Positions 15,279 through 24,183 of a stretch of DNA of 64,000 nt are shown one piece after another. A program made the position numbers and the translations under genes. The DNA lies in NCBI GenBank assembly GCA_003524435.1, contig DQHP01000176.1, forward strand, positions 1 to 64,000. Reading direction: 5' to 3'. Every line of letters starts with the position of its first letter. Within the stretch, counting starts at the first letter, position 1. The notes beneath the pieces were generated by a model. It had not been told where the DNA came from and made no database searches. It was given only the letters and a program-made list of their open reading frames with translations. This stretch comes from Microbacterium sp. (GTDB lineage Bacteria > Actinomycetota > Actinomycetes > Actinomycetales > Microbacteriaceae).

Positions 15279-16961
15279 CTTCTCTGCGGTGGGGGTAATT
15301 TTCAAGTCGAGCGGCACATCGATGCCGAACGAACCGAAGAGGCGTCGCGTGGCAACCGCAGCGGCCTCGCGGACGGCAACTGCCGCAGCATCCGCCTGTT
15401 CTGCAGGAACGTGCAAAATCACCTCGTCATGAAGAAAGAAAGCGAGATGCGCGTTGCGCGCGAACGGTCCAGATGCCGTGGCTACTGTCACGGCGTCCGG
15501 AAGCTGCGCAAGCCGATAGCGAATCTCCGCGAGCCAGACAAGAGACCATTCTGCGGCAGTGCCCTGCACAACAAAGTTACGCGTGAACCGACCCCTCTCA
15601 CGCGCACGCTGACGTGCCCGCTTCACATCAGCCTGCGACGCGTCAGAGCCCGCCGCGTCGACCTGCTCTGCTTCCCACTCGCTACCCGGACGCGGTGACG
15701 AGCGACCCAGACGCGTCGAGACGACGCCACCGTTCTCCCCAGTACGTGCAGCGACATCGACGAGACGCATAGCGCGTGGATAGACCTTTCGAAGCCGGGG
15801 CACAAGGCGTCCGCTATCCCCTGTCGTAGCGCCATACATCGCACCGAGAACCGCATATTTGGCTTCTTCGCGGGTCGCTACTGCACCCGAGGCCACGACG
15901 CCTGCGTAAAGATCCTGGCCGCGCGCAGCTTCCGCCATCGCGGTATCGCCGGCCATCGCCGCGAGCATGCGGGGCTCAAGCTGCGCGACATCAGCAACAA
16001 TAAGCGTCCACCCTGGGTCGGCACGCACTGCCGGTCGAAGAATGCGCGGCAACTGCAACGCTCCCCCGCCGGCTGATGCCCAGCGCCCGGTGACGACGCC
16101 GCCGGGGATATAGATCGGTCGGAATCGGCCATCGTGCACCCACTCTGTCAACCACGCCCAACCGTTTGCGCTCAGCAGGCGCGAGAGCTTCTTATAACCC
16201 AGCAACGGCGCGATGACAGGGTGCGAGATTTCGCTGAGTTCCCACTGGCTGGTCGACTCGACGTTCACCCCAACACGGTGAAGCGCCCTCAAGAGCTTCG
16301 TGTGACTTTCCAGATGCAATTGCGGGTCTCCGAGATGAAACCGCACCGCCTCGGCGAACTCTGCCATCCGCGCGGGCATGCCACCGCCTGCAGGCCGCGC
16401 GCCCAACACATCAGTAAGGATGCCGTCGTGCGCCTCCGCGCCCCACGGGAGCCCGGCTGCGCGCATTTCTTCAGCAATAAGGCCTCCTGCTGACTCTGCC
16501 GCGCACAGGAGCGCAAGGCATCCGCTGGCATCTGAGGCGATGACCCGGCGCTGCTCACGGTACTGCGCCCAGAGCACTGTCACGGGATCCGCGGATGCGT
16601 GATCGATCACGTCGAACAGCGCAGGCGGTGCTTCATCGGGAGCCCGCGGCACCCACTCCGGAGAAGGCGCAAGCGGTCGCGCAACAGCGTCGGTATCCCG
16701 AAGGATCGCGTGGCACAACAGCAGGTCGTGCGTGCGCACCAGCGTGACGCCCGCAACGAGCAGTCGAGGATAAAGCTCTCTCGCACTGCGAATAACCCAG
16801 CGCGGCGACCTCTCGGCCTCTACACTGCGTATCCAATCCACGAACTCGGCACCGACGAGGGCGATCCGCGAAACTTCTGAGTCATCGGCAGCGAGTTCGA
16901 TGGCAACGAAATCACCTGTTCCGATTGCCGTCAGCAGAACTCTGGAATCCGGTGCGGGCAC
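15276..16961 (-). CDS. Actinobacterial DNA polymerase I-like protein
   Basis: A 561-aa family A polymerase without a 5' nuclease domain. The polymerase motifs are intact: motif A DVAQLEPRMLAAMAGD, motif B with Lys and Tyr in EEAKYAVLGAMYGATTGDSG, and motif C FFLHDEVILHVP. The family is often named bifunctional 3'-5' exonuclease/DNA polymerase, but the N-terminal domain here (FVAIELAADD) lacks the DxE exonuclease residues, so proofreading is doubtful. An extra segment of about 40 residues (GSEWEAEQVDAAGSDASQAD) lies before the QGTAAEW helix. I chose the GTG at 16961, 10 bases after the upstream gene; an ATG-less extension to 17009 would overlap that gene. Role probably repair. Confidence 0.85.
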   Translation of the reverse strand: MPAPDSRVLLTAIGTGDFVAIELAADDSEVSRIALVGAEFVDWIRSVEAERSPRWVIRSARELYPRLLVAGVTLVRTHDLLLCHAILRDTDAVARPLAPSPEWVPRAPDEAPPALFDVIDHASADPVTVLWAQYREQRRVIASDASGCLALLCAAESAGGLIAEEMRAAGLPWGAEAHDGILTDVLGARPAGGGMPARMAEFAEAVRFHLGDPQLHLESHTKLLRALHRVGVNVESTSQWELSEISHPVIAPLLGYKKLSRLLSANGWAWLTEWVHDGRFRPIYIPGGVVTGRWASAGGGALQLPRILRPAVRADPGWTLIVADVAQLEPRMLAAMAGDTAMAEAARGQDLYAGVVASGAVATREEAKYAVLGAMYGATTGDSGRLVPRLRKVYPRAMRLVDVAARTGENGGVVSTRLGRSSPRPGSEWEAEQVDAAGSDASQADVKRARQRARERGRFTRNFVVQGTAAEWSLVWLAEIRYRLAQLPDAVTVATASGPFARNAHLAFFLHDEVILHVPAEQADAAAVAVREAAAVATRRLFGSFGIDVPLDLKITPTAEK

Positions 16962-16971
16962 CGTCAGCCGT

Positions 16972-17703
16972 TCACAGCCCTGATTCGTCGGTGCGAACGA
17001 GGATGGCACCGCATTCTGGGCAAGAGAGCACGGCGTCGGGTGCGGCCTGGCGAATCTGGTTCAGGTCAGTGCCGGAGAGCATCATCCGACATCCTTCGCA
17101 GGTCCCGCGACGTAGCAGCCCGACACCGATCCCCCGCGAAGCGCGACGGTTGTAGTCGGCGAGCAGTTCAGCGGGAACATCTGCAGTGATCGCCGCACGG
17201 TCACGGCTCAGTTCATCGTGTTCTTTCGTCGCCGCGGCCACTGCGGCTTTTGCCTGCGCCGTGAGCTCAGTACCCTCGGCCGTTGTCACGTCAATGAGGG
17301 CTTGCTGAGTGGCGACTGCGGCGTCGGCTTCTTCTACGCGCGCCATCACCTCAAGTTCCATGTCTTCGAGGTCACTGACACGCTTCGCAAGGCTGGCGAG
17401 TTCACGTTCGAATGCCTGCGCGTCTTTCGAGTTCGTAGATGTTGCCAACCGTTCGGTGTCGCGTGTCCGGCGCTGCTCCACGATCTTCACGTCTGATTCC
17501 AGCCTGCTGAGTTCTGTGCGCGCATCATCACGCACTCCCGTCAGCGCGGTGAGCTCTTGCAGTTGCGTTTGCCGCTCTTTCACCAACTCGTTGATGCGTG
17601 GGCCTTGAGCAGGCGTGGTGCGCGCGCTTTCGGCTTGCTGGATACGGCGATCCAACTCGGCAACGTCAAGAAGGATTCGTTGGTGCTCTGGGCTGGCGTT
17701 CAC
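16972..17703 (-). CDS. Coiled-coil protein with C4 zinc ribbon
   Basis: A 243-aa protein. About residues 10-185 form a long coiled coil rich in Glu, Arg and Ala. The C-terminus carries the zinc ribbon CEGCRMML...CPECGAILVRTDE (pattern CxxC-x~22-CxxC), as in PF02591 proteins such as Rv2229c. Proteins of this family are thought to act with nucleic acids or Nif3-like partners, but the role is not settled. It begins with GTG and is probably leaderless. It leads the Pol A-like gene. Confidence 0.88.
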   Translation of the reverse strand: MNASPEHQRILLDVAELDRRIQQAESARTTPAQGPRINELVKERQTQLQELTALTGVRDDARTELSRLESDVKIVEQRRTRDTERLATSTNSKDAQAFERELASLAKRVSDLEDMELEVMARVEEADAAVATQQALIDVTTAEGTELTAQAKAAVAAATKEHDELSRDRAAITADVPAELLADYNRRASRGIGVGLLRRGTCEGCRMMLSGTDLNQIRQAAPDAVLSCPECGAILVRTDESGL

Positions 17704-17709
17704 TCTTCT

Positions 17710-17715
17710 AATCTA
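17710..17715 (-). promoter_or_regulatory. -10 element TAGATT of the zinc-ribbon gene
   Basis: The minus-strand TAGATT ends six bases before the GTG at 17703. Confidence 0.55.
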
Positions 17716-17739
17716 GTCGCGAGCGCTGACATTCGCCGG

Positions 17740-18123
17740 TCAGATTGGCTGACCGGGCGTGCCGTCGACATATGACCAGATGCGATCTTCGCGGATGAAG
17801 CTGCTGCGCTCCCGCATTGAGGTGCGTAATGTGCCCTCTCGATAGAACGCTTCGAACTCGACGATGCCGGTGCCATCGAACGGACCGCCCGCGACTGTGT
17901 CGAGGATGTCCAGACGCGTCCAGCGCGTCTCCGGGTCAAGTGTGAGCTCGTCCGGCCTGGTCGAGGGATGCCACGACCGCAACAGATACGCAGCATCTCC
18001 GGTAGCAAACGCGGTGAAACGAGAGCGCATCAGCCGCACCGCCGTGGGAGCGACGCCCTCGCCCATCAGCAGCGGGTGGCAGCAAGCGTCATAAACATCA
18101 CCGGAGTTACAGGGACAGCGCAT
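17740..18123 (-). CDS. YchJ-family protein with SEC-C-like motif
   Basis: A 127-aa protein that starts MRCPCNSGDVYDACCHPLL, a SEC-C-type metal-binding motif, followed by an NTF2-like domain (APTAVRLMRSRFTAFATGDAAYLLRSWHPSTRP...FYREGTLRTSMRERSSFIRED). This is the UPF0225/YchJ layout. The function is unknown. CACAAT lies six bases upstream of the ATG and may be the -10. It diverges from the aldo/keto reductase. Confidence 0.88.
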   Translation of the reverse strand: MRCPCNSGDVYDACCHPLLMGEGVAPTAVRLMRSRFTAFATGDAAYLLRSWHPSTRPDELTLDPETRWTRLDILDTVAGGPFDGTGIVEFEAFYREGTLRTSMRERSSFIREDRIWSYVDGTPGQPI

Positions 18124-18171
18124 AGAACCATTGTGCCGCGTACTCTGATCTCAGAACCGAAGGAGATCACC

Positions 18172-19011
18172 ATGACGGCACTACCCACTCGTACCGCTCA
18201 CAACGGCTTTACTCTTCCCGCCATTGGGTTGGGAACCTATCGTTTGAACGGCGAGGAGGGTGCGGCCGCCATTGCCACCGCCATCGACGCCGGGTACCGT
18301 CTAGTCGATTCCGCGTTCAACTATGAGAACGAAGGCACCGTCGGACGCGGCGTCGCGGATGCAGCGACCGACCGCAGTGAGGTCATCGTCACAACCAAAC
18401 TTCCCGGTCGTCATCACGCATCGCCGAATGCGCGCACCAGCATCGAAGAAAGCCGCTTCCGCCTCGGAGTGGAAATCACGGATCTCCATTTGATCCACTG
18501 GCCGAACCCAAGTCAGGACGAGTACGTCCAGGCGTGGGCGGCGTTGGTTGATGCGCGCGAGCGCGGGATCGTGCGCCAGATCGGCGTGTCGAATTTCCTC
18601 CCCGAGCATCTAGAACGCCTCAAGCGAGAAACCGGAGAGCTCCCGGTCGTGAACCAGATCGAAGTGCACCCCTATTTCCCGCAGAGTGAGCAGCTTGCGT
18701 ATCACCGAGAGCACGGCATCATCACCGAGGCCTGGAGCCCAATCGGTCGCGCGAGAGCTCTGCTCGATGAGCCGGTGATCAACGAGGTTGCCGCAGCCCA
18801 CGACATCTCGCCCGCGCAGACAGTGCTCGCATGGCATGTTGCGCGTGAAAGTGTGGCGATTCCGAAGGCCTCGTCACTGGAGCATCAACAGGCCAACCTT
18901 GCGGCTGCCGCCGTCGTGCTCGATGCGGCCGAAGTCGAAGCGATCACCGCGCTCGGCCGCGCCGACGGACGCCTGTTCGACGCTGATCCGCGCACGCACG
19001 AAGAATCCTGA
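18172..19011 (+). CDS. Aldo/keto reductase
   Basis: A 279-aa AKR of the 2,5-diketo-gluconate reductase-like class. The catalytic tetrad is visible: Asp46 (LVDSAFNYENEG), Tyr51, Lys76 (VTTKLPGR) and His109 (LIHWPNP). VPIKASS-like NADPH-binding residues appear as AIPKASSLEHQQANL. It reduces aldehydes or ketones with NADPH; the substrate is not predictable. AAGGAG seven bases before the ATG fixes the start at 18172, although the frame is open further upstream. Confidence 0.92.
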   Translation: MTALPTRTAHNGFTLPAIGLGTYRLNGEEGAAAIATAIDAGYRLVDSAFNYENEGTVGRGVADAATDRSEVIVTTKLPGRHHASPNARTSIEESRFRLGVEITDLHLIHWPNPSQDEYVQAWAALVDARERGIVRQIGVSNFLPEHLERLKRETGELPVVNQIEVHPYFPQSEQLAYHREHGIITEAWSPIGRARALLDEPVINEVAAAHDISPAQTVLAWHVARESVAIPKASSLEHQQANLAAAAVVLDAAEVEAITALGRADGRLFDADPRTHEES

Positions 19012-19023
19012 CCGGTCGACTTA

Positions 19024-19029
19024 TATACT
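19024..19029 (+). promoter_or_regulatory. -10 element TATACT of the acyltransferase gene
   Basis: TATACT is six bases before the GTG at 19036, in the 24-base gap after the aldo/keto reductase stop, so the gene has its own leaderless promoter. Confidence 0.6.
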
Positions 19030-19035
19030 CGCGGG

Positions 19036-20151
19036 GTGCCACACGACTCCTCTCAGACGCCGCCGACTCCGACGACACGAGCCGAAGCATCCGCTGCCCG
19101 CAAGATGGCGGAGACGCCTAAAGCCGACGTGCGTGATGCTCTTGAGCGCCACAACCGCCGCATCACGTGGATGGATGTATTGCGGGGTCTATCGATTCTG
19201 CTGGTGATTTTGCACCACACGACGCAGATCGTGGCATACCGCATAGGCGATGTTCCTGAATTCTTCGATTTCGTGAGCGCCTTCTTTGCGCCGTATCGGA
19301 TGCCGATGCTGATGTTCTTGTCCGGCCTGCTGGTTGCGGGGTCTCTGAAAGCTCCCACCGGCAACTACATCTGGGGCAAGGTCAGGCGCATCCTCTGGCC
19401 CATCGTCGTGTGGACACTCGTCTATGCAGCCGCAGAGGTGCTCGCAGACCCGAGTCAAGCAAAGTACATGCCCTGGGAACTCGGTTTCTGGAACACCTAC
19501 CTCTGGTTCATGCAGTTCATCTTCGCGTACTACATCATCGCGTTGCTGATCCGCTGGATTCCGATCTGGGTGATGATGGCGGCGCCGTTTGCGGCGGCGT
19601 TCCTGGTTCCCGGTGACCTTGAACTGTTGCAGCGCTTCTTCTATCTGATGCCGTTCTTCTTCCTGGGCGCCTTTATCGAGAAGTACTGGAACACGTACGC
19701 CAAGCTACTCAGCGCGCGATGGGCGGCGATCCTGGTGATCGTTCCGATCGCGGTGGCCGTGTATTCCGGGCTCGATGACATTTGGGTACGGGCTGCCGGC
19801 GACGAACGAGGCGGTGGGCTCTGGTACGAACCGTGGGCAGCGATTCCCGCGATGTTGGGCATTCTGATCCTGGTGCGCCTCTCGACATCGATCCCCGAGG
19901 TTCGTTGGCTTGCACCTGTGCGCTTTGTCGGGCGTTATTCGCTGATCTACTACGTGTCTCACTATCCGATCTTCGCCGCTCTCGGCTGGCTCGCGATGAA
20001 GGCGGGTCTTTCGAACCCGGGCCTCGGGCTCGTGGTGATCTTCGTCTTTACAGTGGCCATTTCTACGGTCTTTGCACTGCTCGGACGTCGCGTGCCGGTA
20101 AGCCTGCTGTTCGAACTGCCGCGCAGAATGTGGCCAGCACGCAAGGCGTAA
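19036..20151 (+). CDS. Acyltransferase 3 family membrane protein
   Basis: A 371-aa integral membrane protein with about ten helices. After a Pro/Thr-rich cytoplasmic N-terminus of about 40 residues, the first helix carries the family motif WMDVLRGLSILLVILHHT, including the catalytic-type His, and the motif PYRMPMLMFLSGLLVAGS follows. Such enzymes move acyl groups onto cell-surface sugars, peptidoglycan or lipids. The substrate is unknown. No glycan cluster surrounds it. Confidence 0.88.
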   Translation: MPHDSSQTPPTPTTRAEASAARKMAETPKADVRDALERHNRRITWMDVLRGLSILLVILHHTTQIVAYRIGDVPEFFDFVSAFFAPYRMPMLMFLSGLLVAGSLKAPTGNYIWGKVRRILWPIVVWTLVYAAAEVLADPSQAKYMPWELGFWNTYLWFMQFIFAYYIIALLIRWIPIWVMMAAPFAAAFLVPGDLELLQRFFYLMPFFFLGAFIEKYWNTYAKLLSARWAAILVIVPIAVAVYSGLDDIWVRAAGDERGGGLWYEPWAAIPAMLGILILVRLSTSIPEVRWLAPVRFVGRYSLIYYVSHYPIFAALGWLAMKAGLSNPGLGLVVIFVFTVAISTVFALLGRRVPVSLLFELPRRMWPARKA

Positions 20152-20190
20152 TCCGGGAATAGCGCTGGCTGAGTATGCCTTGCATCTCGA

Positions 20191-21219
20191 ATGAGAGCTG
20201 TGACATATACACGCAAGGGTGATTCTTCAACGCTGACACTGTCTACGCACGAGCCTGTGAACCCGGGCATGAACGAGGTGCGCGTTCGTATCGCGGTGTC
20301 TGGCGTCAATCCCACCGATTGGAAGGCGCGCGCCTCAACAGCCGCTCCCATGCCGTTCTCGAAGGTGGTTCCTAACCAGGATGGCGCGGGCATTGTGGAT
20401 GCCGTCGGCGATGGCGTCGATGACCTGAACGTCGGCGACCATGTGTGGGTGTTTCTTGCTGCGCATGAACGTCCCACCGGGACTGCGCAGGAGTTCACAG
20501 TGCTCCCGCAAACGCGCGTCGTGCGGATGCCGGATGGGGTCGGCTTCGACATCGCCGCGAGCCTCGGAGTCCCGGCGATGACGGCACACCGCGCGTTGAC
20601 CGTGCACGAGCATGGACCCTCGCGGCTGACTGCGGAGAGCCTCGCAGGACGAGTCGTTCTGGTGCAGGGTGGAGCCGGCGCTGTGGGCCACGCAGCCATT
20701 CAACTCGCTGTGTGGGCAGGGGCGACGGTCTTGACCACTGTCAGCACCGACGAAAAAGAGGCCCTTGCACGTTCGACGGGCGCCCACCATGTCTTCCGTT
20801 ATCCCGATGAGCGCCTTGCTGAGCGCATCCTTGAGGTTGCGCCGACCGGCGTAGATCACGTTGTTGAGGTTTCCCCAGCGATGAACGCTGAACTTGATGT
20901 CGCGGTGCTCGCAAACCACGGCTCCGTGGCGTTCTACGCCAACGACAAGGGGGAATTCTTCACGGCACCGATCGTGGCAAGTTTTGCGAAAAATGCACGC
21001 TGGCAGGGCCTTCTGCTGTACACGGTCGGCGAAGAAGCAATCGCTGCGGCCGCCGAAGACATCACCGCCGCTCTGAAAGACAACGCTCTTCCCGTCGGCG
21101 AAGCGGCGGGGCTCCCCCTCACATGGTTCACGCTAGAGGAAACCGCCGCGGCGCATGACGCGGTAGAAACAGGTACAACAGGGAAAGTTCTCATACGCGT
21201 GTCTGCGGATCAGGAGTGA
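20191..21219 (+). CDS. Zinc-independent MDR family NADPH:quinone oxidoreductase-like
   Basis: A 342-aa medium-chain dehydrogenase/reductase. The N-terminal GroES-like domain (GVNPTDWKAR, NQDGAGIVDAVGDGV) lacks zinc-binding cysteines. The Rossmann domain starts VVLVQGGAGAVGHAAIQLAVWAGA (AxxGxxG variant GGAGAVG). It resembles quinone oxidoreductase/zeta-crystallin proteins; the substrate is unknown. The ATG at 20191 has no clear ribosome-binding site. It converges on tRNA-Val. Confidence 0.88.
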   Translation: MRAVTYTRKGDSSTLTLSTHEPVNPGMNEVRVRIAVSGVNPTDWKARASTAAPMPFSKVVPNQDGAGIVDAVGDGVDDLNVGDHVWVFLAAHERPTGTAQEFTVLPQTRVVRMPDGVGFDIAASLGVPAMTAHRALTVHEHGPSRLTAESLAGRVVLVQGGAGAVGHAAIQLAVWAGATVLTTVSTDEKEALARSTGAHHVFRYPDERLAERILEVAPTGVDHVVEVSPAMNAELDVAVLANHGSVAFYANDKGEFFTAPIVASFAKNARWQGLLLYTVGEEAIAAAAEDITAALKDNALPVGEAAGLPLTWFTLEETAAAHDAVETGTTGKVLIRVSADQE

Positions 21220-21224
21220 TCTTG

Positions 21225-21300
21225 TGGTGGGCCCTACCGGGATCGAACCGATGACATCCACGGTGTAAACGTGGCGCTCTACCAGCTGAGCTAAAGGCCC
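21225..21300 (-). tRNA. tRNA-Val (anticodon UAC)
   Basis: The minus strand folds into a full cloverleaf: acceptor GGGCCTT with AGGGCCC, D-arm TAGCTCAGCTGG, anticodon loop TTTACAC in stem CCACG/CGTGG, and T-arm GGTTCGATCCC. CCA is encoded. Confidence 0.97.
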
Positions 21301-21310
21301 TGGTGTTCTT

Positions 21311-21316
21311 ATTCTA
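21311..21316 (-). promoter_or_regulatory. -10 element TAGAAT of tRNA-Val
   Basis: The minus-strand TAGAAT is 10 bases before the tRNA 5' end; TTCGTG lies 17 bases farther upstream as a weak -35. Confidence 0.4.
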
Positions 21317-21354
21317 TCCATGTCTGGATGCGACACGAAGCCACCTATGGGGAC

Positions 21355-21360
21355 TAGGCT
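21355..21360 (+). promoter_or_regulatory. -10 element TAGGCT of aceE
   Basis: TAGGCT in GGACTAGGCTAAATG would give a leader of about 85 bases before the aceE GTG. No good -35 is seen. Confidence 0.4.
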
Positions 21361-21452
21361 AAATGCGGCGCGCGTTGTGCCGAGCCGACAAGGCTCCCCG
21401 CGTCGCTTCCCGTTTCCTTGGCAAGACCTGCCAGCTTGACGAAAGGCTCCAC

Positions 21453-24179
21453 GTGACCGTTCACGACCAGGATCCATACTCCCAGGGCCCGCTTGATAGC
21501 GACCCGGAAGAGACCAGCGAATGGCAGGAGTCGCTTGACGGACTTGTAGATTCCAAGGGCCCCGGCCGCGGCCGCGAGATCATGCTCAGCATGCTCAAGC
21601 GGTCAAAGGAACTGCATCTCAATGTTCCGATGGTCCCGACCACGGATTACATCAACACGATTGCCTCTGAGAACGAGCCCTCGTTCCCAGGCGACGAAGG
21701 ACTTGAACGTCGCTACCGCCATTGGCTCCGCTGGAACGCTGCCGTCACCGTGCACCGCGCTCAGCGTCCTGGCATCGGCGTCGGCGGCCACATCTCAACC
21801 TACGCATCCGCTGCCTCGCTGTATGAAGTGGGCCACAATCACTTCTTCCGCGGTCAGGATGACGCATCCGGTGGAGATCAGATCTTCTATCAGGGCCACG
21901 CCTCCCCCGGCATGTACGCCCGAGCCTTCCTCGAGGGTCGCCTCACCGAAGCCCAGCTCGACGCGTTCCGCCAGGAGAAATCCGGTGCTCCCAACGGCAT
22001 CCCCTCCTACCCGCATCCCCGCATGATGCGTGAGTTCTGGCAGTTCCCGACTGTGTCGATGGGGCTGGGCCCGATCAACGCGGTCTACCAGGCGATGACG
22101 AACAAGTATCTCCAGAACCGCGGAATCAAGGACGTCGCCGACTCGCACGTCTGGGCATTCCTCGGCGACGGCGAAATGGACGAGGTCGAGTCCCGTGGTC
22201 AGCTGCAGGTCGCAGCGAATGAAGGCCTCGACAACCTGACCTTCGTGATCAACTGCAACCTGCAACGCCTTGACGGGCCTGTTCGCGGTAACGGCAAGAT
22301 CATTCAGGAGTTGGAGTCGTACTTCCGCGGCGCCGGCTGGAACGTCATCAAGGTTGTCTGGGGACGCGAGTGGGATGACCTGCTCGCCCGCGACACCGAC
22401 GGTGCCCTGCTTAACCTCATGAACGTCACCCCTGACGGTGACTACCAGACCTACAAGGCTGAGAACGGCGCTTTCGTGCGCGAGAACTTCTTCGGTCGTG
22501 ACGAGCGCGCCGCCGCTCTGGTCAAGGACTACACGGACGATCAGATTTGGAAGCTGCGCCGCGGTGGTCACGACTACCGCAAGGTCTACGCCGCCTACAA
22601 AGCAGCCATGGAGCACAAGGGCCAGCCGACCGTTATTCTCGCGAAGACGGTTAAGGGCTACGGCTTGGGCCCGCACTTCGAGGGGCGTAACGCGACGCAC
22701 CAGATGAAGAAGATGACGCTGGAGGATCTGAAACTCTTCCGCGACACCATGCAGATTCCGATCACGGATGCTCAGCTCGAAGCTGACCCGTATCGCCCTC
22801 CGTACTACCACCCGGGTGCGCAGGACGAAACGATCAAGTACATGCTGGATCGTCGCCACGATCTCGGCGGTTTCCTGCCAGAGCGCCGCACCACGCACGT
22901 GGGACTCACACTTCCAGACGAGAAGTCCTACGCTTTCCCGAAGAAGGGCTCTGGCAACCAGGAAGTCGCCACGACGATGGCCTTCGTCCGCATGCTCAAG
23001 GACCTTATGCGCGTCAAGGGCTTCGGCGAGCGGATCGTGCCGATCATCCCCGACGAAGCACGCACCTTCGGCATGGACGCGTACTTCCCGTCCGCGAAGA
23101 TCTACAACCCGAACGGGCAGAACTACACCGCTGTCGACCGCGAGCTTCTTCTGGCGTACAAGGAGAGCCCGCAGGGTCAGATCATGCACGTCGGCATCAA
23201 TGAGGCCGGCGCTGCAGCAGCGTTCACAGCCACCGGAACGTCGTATTCGACGCACGGTGAACCGCTGATTCCGATCTACATCTTCTACTCGATGTTCGGC
23301 TACCAGCGCACGGGCGATGCCTTCTGGGCTGCCGCAGACCAGATGGCCCGTGGATTCATCATCGGCGCTACGGCTGGCCGCACCACGCTTACAGGTGAGG
23401 GCACGCAGCACGCCGATGGCCACTCGCCGCTGCTCGCATCGACCAACCCGTCGACAATCATCTACGACCCCGCATACGGGTACGAGGTTGCGCACATCGT
23501 CGAGGACGGCATCCAGCGCATGTACGGCGGGGAGCACCCCGACCCGGATGTCACGTACTACCTGACGGTCTACAACGAGCCGTTCAAGCAGCCCGCTGAG
23601 CCCGAGAACGTCGATGTCGAAGGTATCCGCAAGGGCCTTCACCGCGTCGCTGAGGGCGAGGGCGAAGGCCCCCGCGTGCAGCTGCTCGCTTCGGGTGTCG
23701 GTGTGCCGTGGGCGCTCGAGGCACAGTCACTTCTGAAGCAGGACTGGGGCGTGGTGGCAGATGTGTGGTCTGTGACCAGCTGGACAGAGCTTCGCCGGGA
23801 CGGCCTCGCCGCCGACGAGCACAACTTCCTGTACCCCGAAGAAGAGCCGCAGGTTGCGTACCTCACGCAGAAGCTGCAGCACGCTGACGGCCCGTTCATC
23901 GCGACCAGCGATTTCATGCACGCTGTGCAGGATCAGATCCGCCAGTGGGTCCCCGGCGCGTTCTACACGCTCGGTGCCGACGGTTTCGGTTTCGCCGACA
24001 CACGCGCGGCCGCTCGTCGATTCTTCAAAATCGATGGCCCCTCGATGGTCGTTCGTGCATTGCAGGGTCTTGCAGACAAGGGGCAGGTTGAGCGCTCTGT
24101 GATCGCCCAGGCGATTGCGAAGTACGACCTGCACAACGTCAACGCCGGAACGAGCGGAAACGCTGGCGGCGAGAGCTGA
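21453..24179 (+). CDS. aceE: Pyruvate dehydrogenase E1 component, homodimeric type
   Basis: A 908-aa E1p that decarboxylates pyruvate with thiamine diphosphate and acetylates the E2 lipoyl groups. Landmarks are GVGGHISTYASAASLYEVG near the N-terminus, the thiamine diphosphate fold FLGDGEMDEVESRGQLQVA...NCNLQRLDGPVRGNGKI, and the second half beginning around VPIIPDEARTFGMD. The GTG at 21453 is preceded by AAAGG, and the N-terminus MTVHDQDPYSQGPLDSD fits the family; an upstream open frame adds unrelated residues. It is followed after four bases by a PucR/FasR-like regulator, as in M. tuberculosis Rv2241-Rv2242. Confidence 0.97.
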   Translation: MTVHDQDPYSQGPLDSDPEETSEWQESLDGLVDSKGPGRGREIMLSMLKRSKELHLNVPMVPTTDYINTIASENEPSFPGDEGLERRYRHWLRWNAAVTVHRAQRPGIGVGGHISTYASAASLYEVGHNHFFRGQDDASGGDQIFYQGHASPGMYARAFLEGRLTEAQLDAFRQEKSGAPNGIPSYPHPRMMREFWQFPTVSMGLGPINAVYQAMTNKYLQNRGIKDVADSHVWAFLGDGEMDEVESRGQLQVAANEGLDNLTFVINCNLQRLDGPVRGNGKIIQELESYFRGAGWNVIKVVWGREWDDLLARDTDGALLNLMNVTPDGDYQTYKAENGAFVRENFFGRDERAAALVKDYTDDQIWKLRRGGHDYRKVYAAYKAAMEHKGQPTVILAKTVKGYGLGPHFEGRNATHQMKKMTLEDLKLFRDTMQIPITDAQLEADPYRPPYYHPGAQDETIKYMLDRRHDLGGFLPERRTTHVGLTLPDEKSYAFPKKGSGNQEVATTMAFVRMLKDLMRVKGFGERIVPIIPDEARTFGMDAYFPSAKIYNPNGQNYTAVDRELLLAYKESPQGQIMHVGINEAGAAAAFTATGTSYSTHGEPLIPIYIFYSMFGYQRTGDAFWAAADQMARGFIIGATAGRTTLTGEGTQHADGHSPLLASTNPSTIIYDPAYGYEVAHIVEDGIQRMYGGEHPDPDVTYYLTVYNEPFKQPAEPENVDVEGIRKGLHRVAEGEGEGPRVQLLASGVGVPWALEAQSLLKQDWGVVADVWSVTSWTELRRDGLAADEHNFLYPEEEPQVAYLTQKLQHADGPFIATSDFMHAVQDQIRQWVPGAFYTLGADGFGFADTRAAARRFFKIDGPSMVVRALQGLADKGQVERSVIAQAIAKYDLHNVNAGTSGNAGGES

Positions 24180-24183
24180 GTCT

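Noticed and set aside
14970..15698. A 242-aa plus-strand frame across rnpB and the Pol A-like gene
   Set aside because: It runs over the RNase P RNA, which is well supported by P1 pairing and core motifs. The protein has no known pattern.
21795..23642. A 615-aa open frame antisense to aceE
   Set aside because: It is within a strongly conserved coding gene, rich in Val/Arg/Leu with no recognisable motif. Such frames are expected opposite GC-rich genes.
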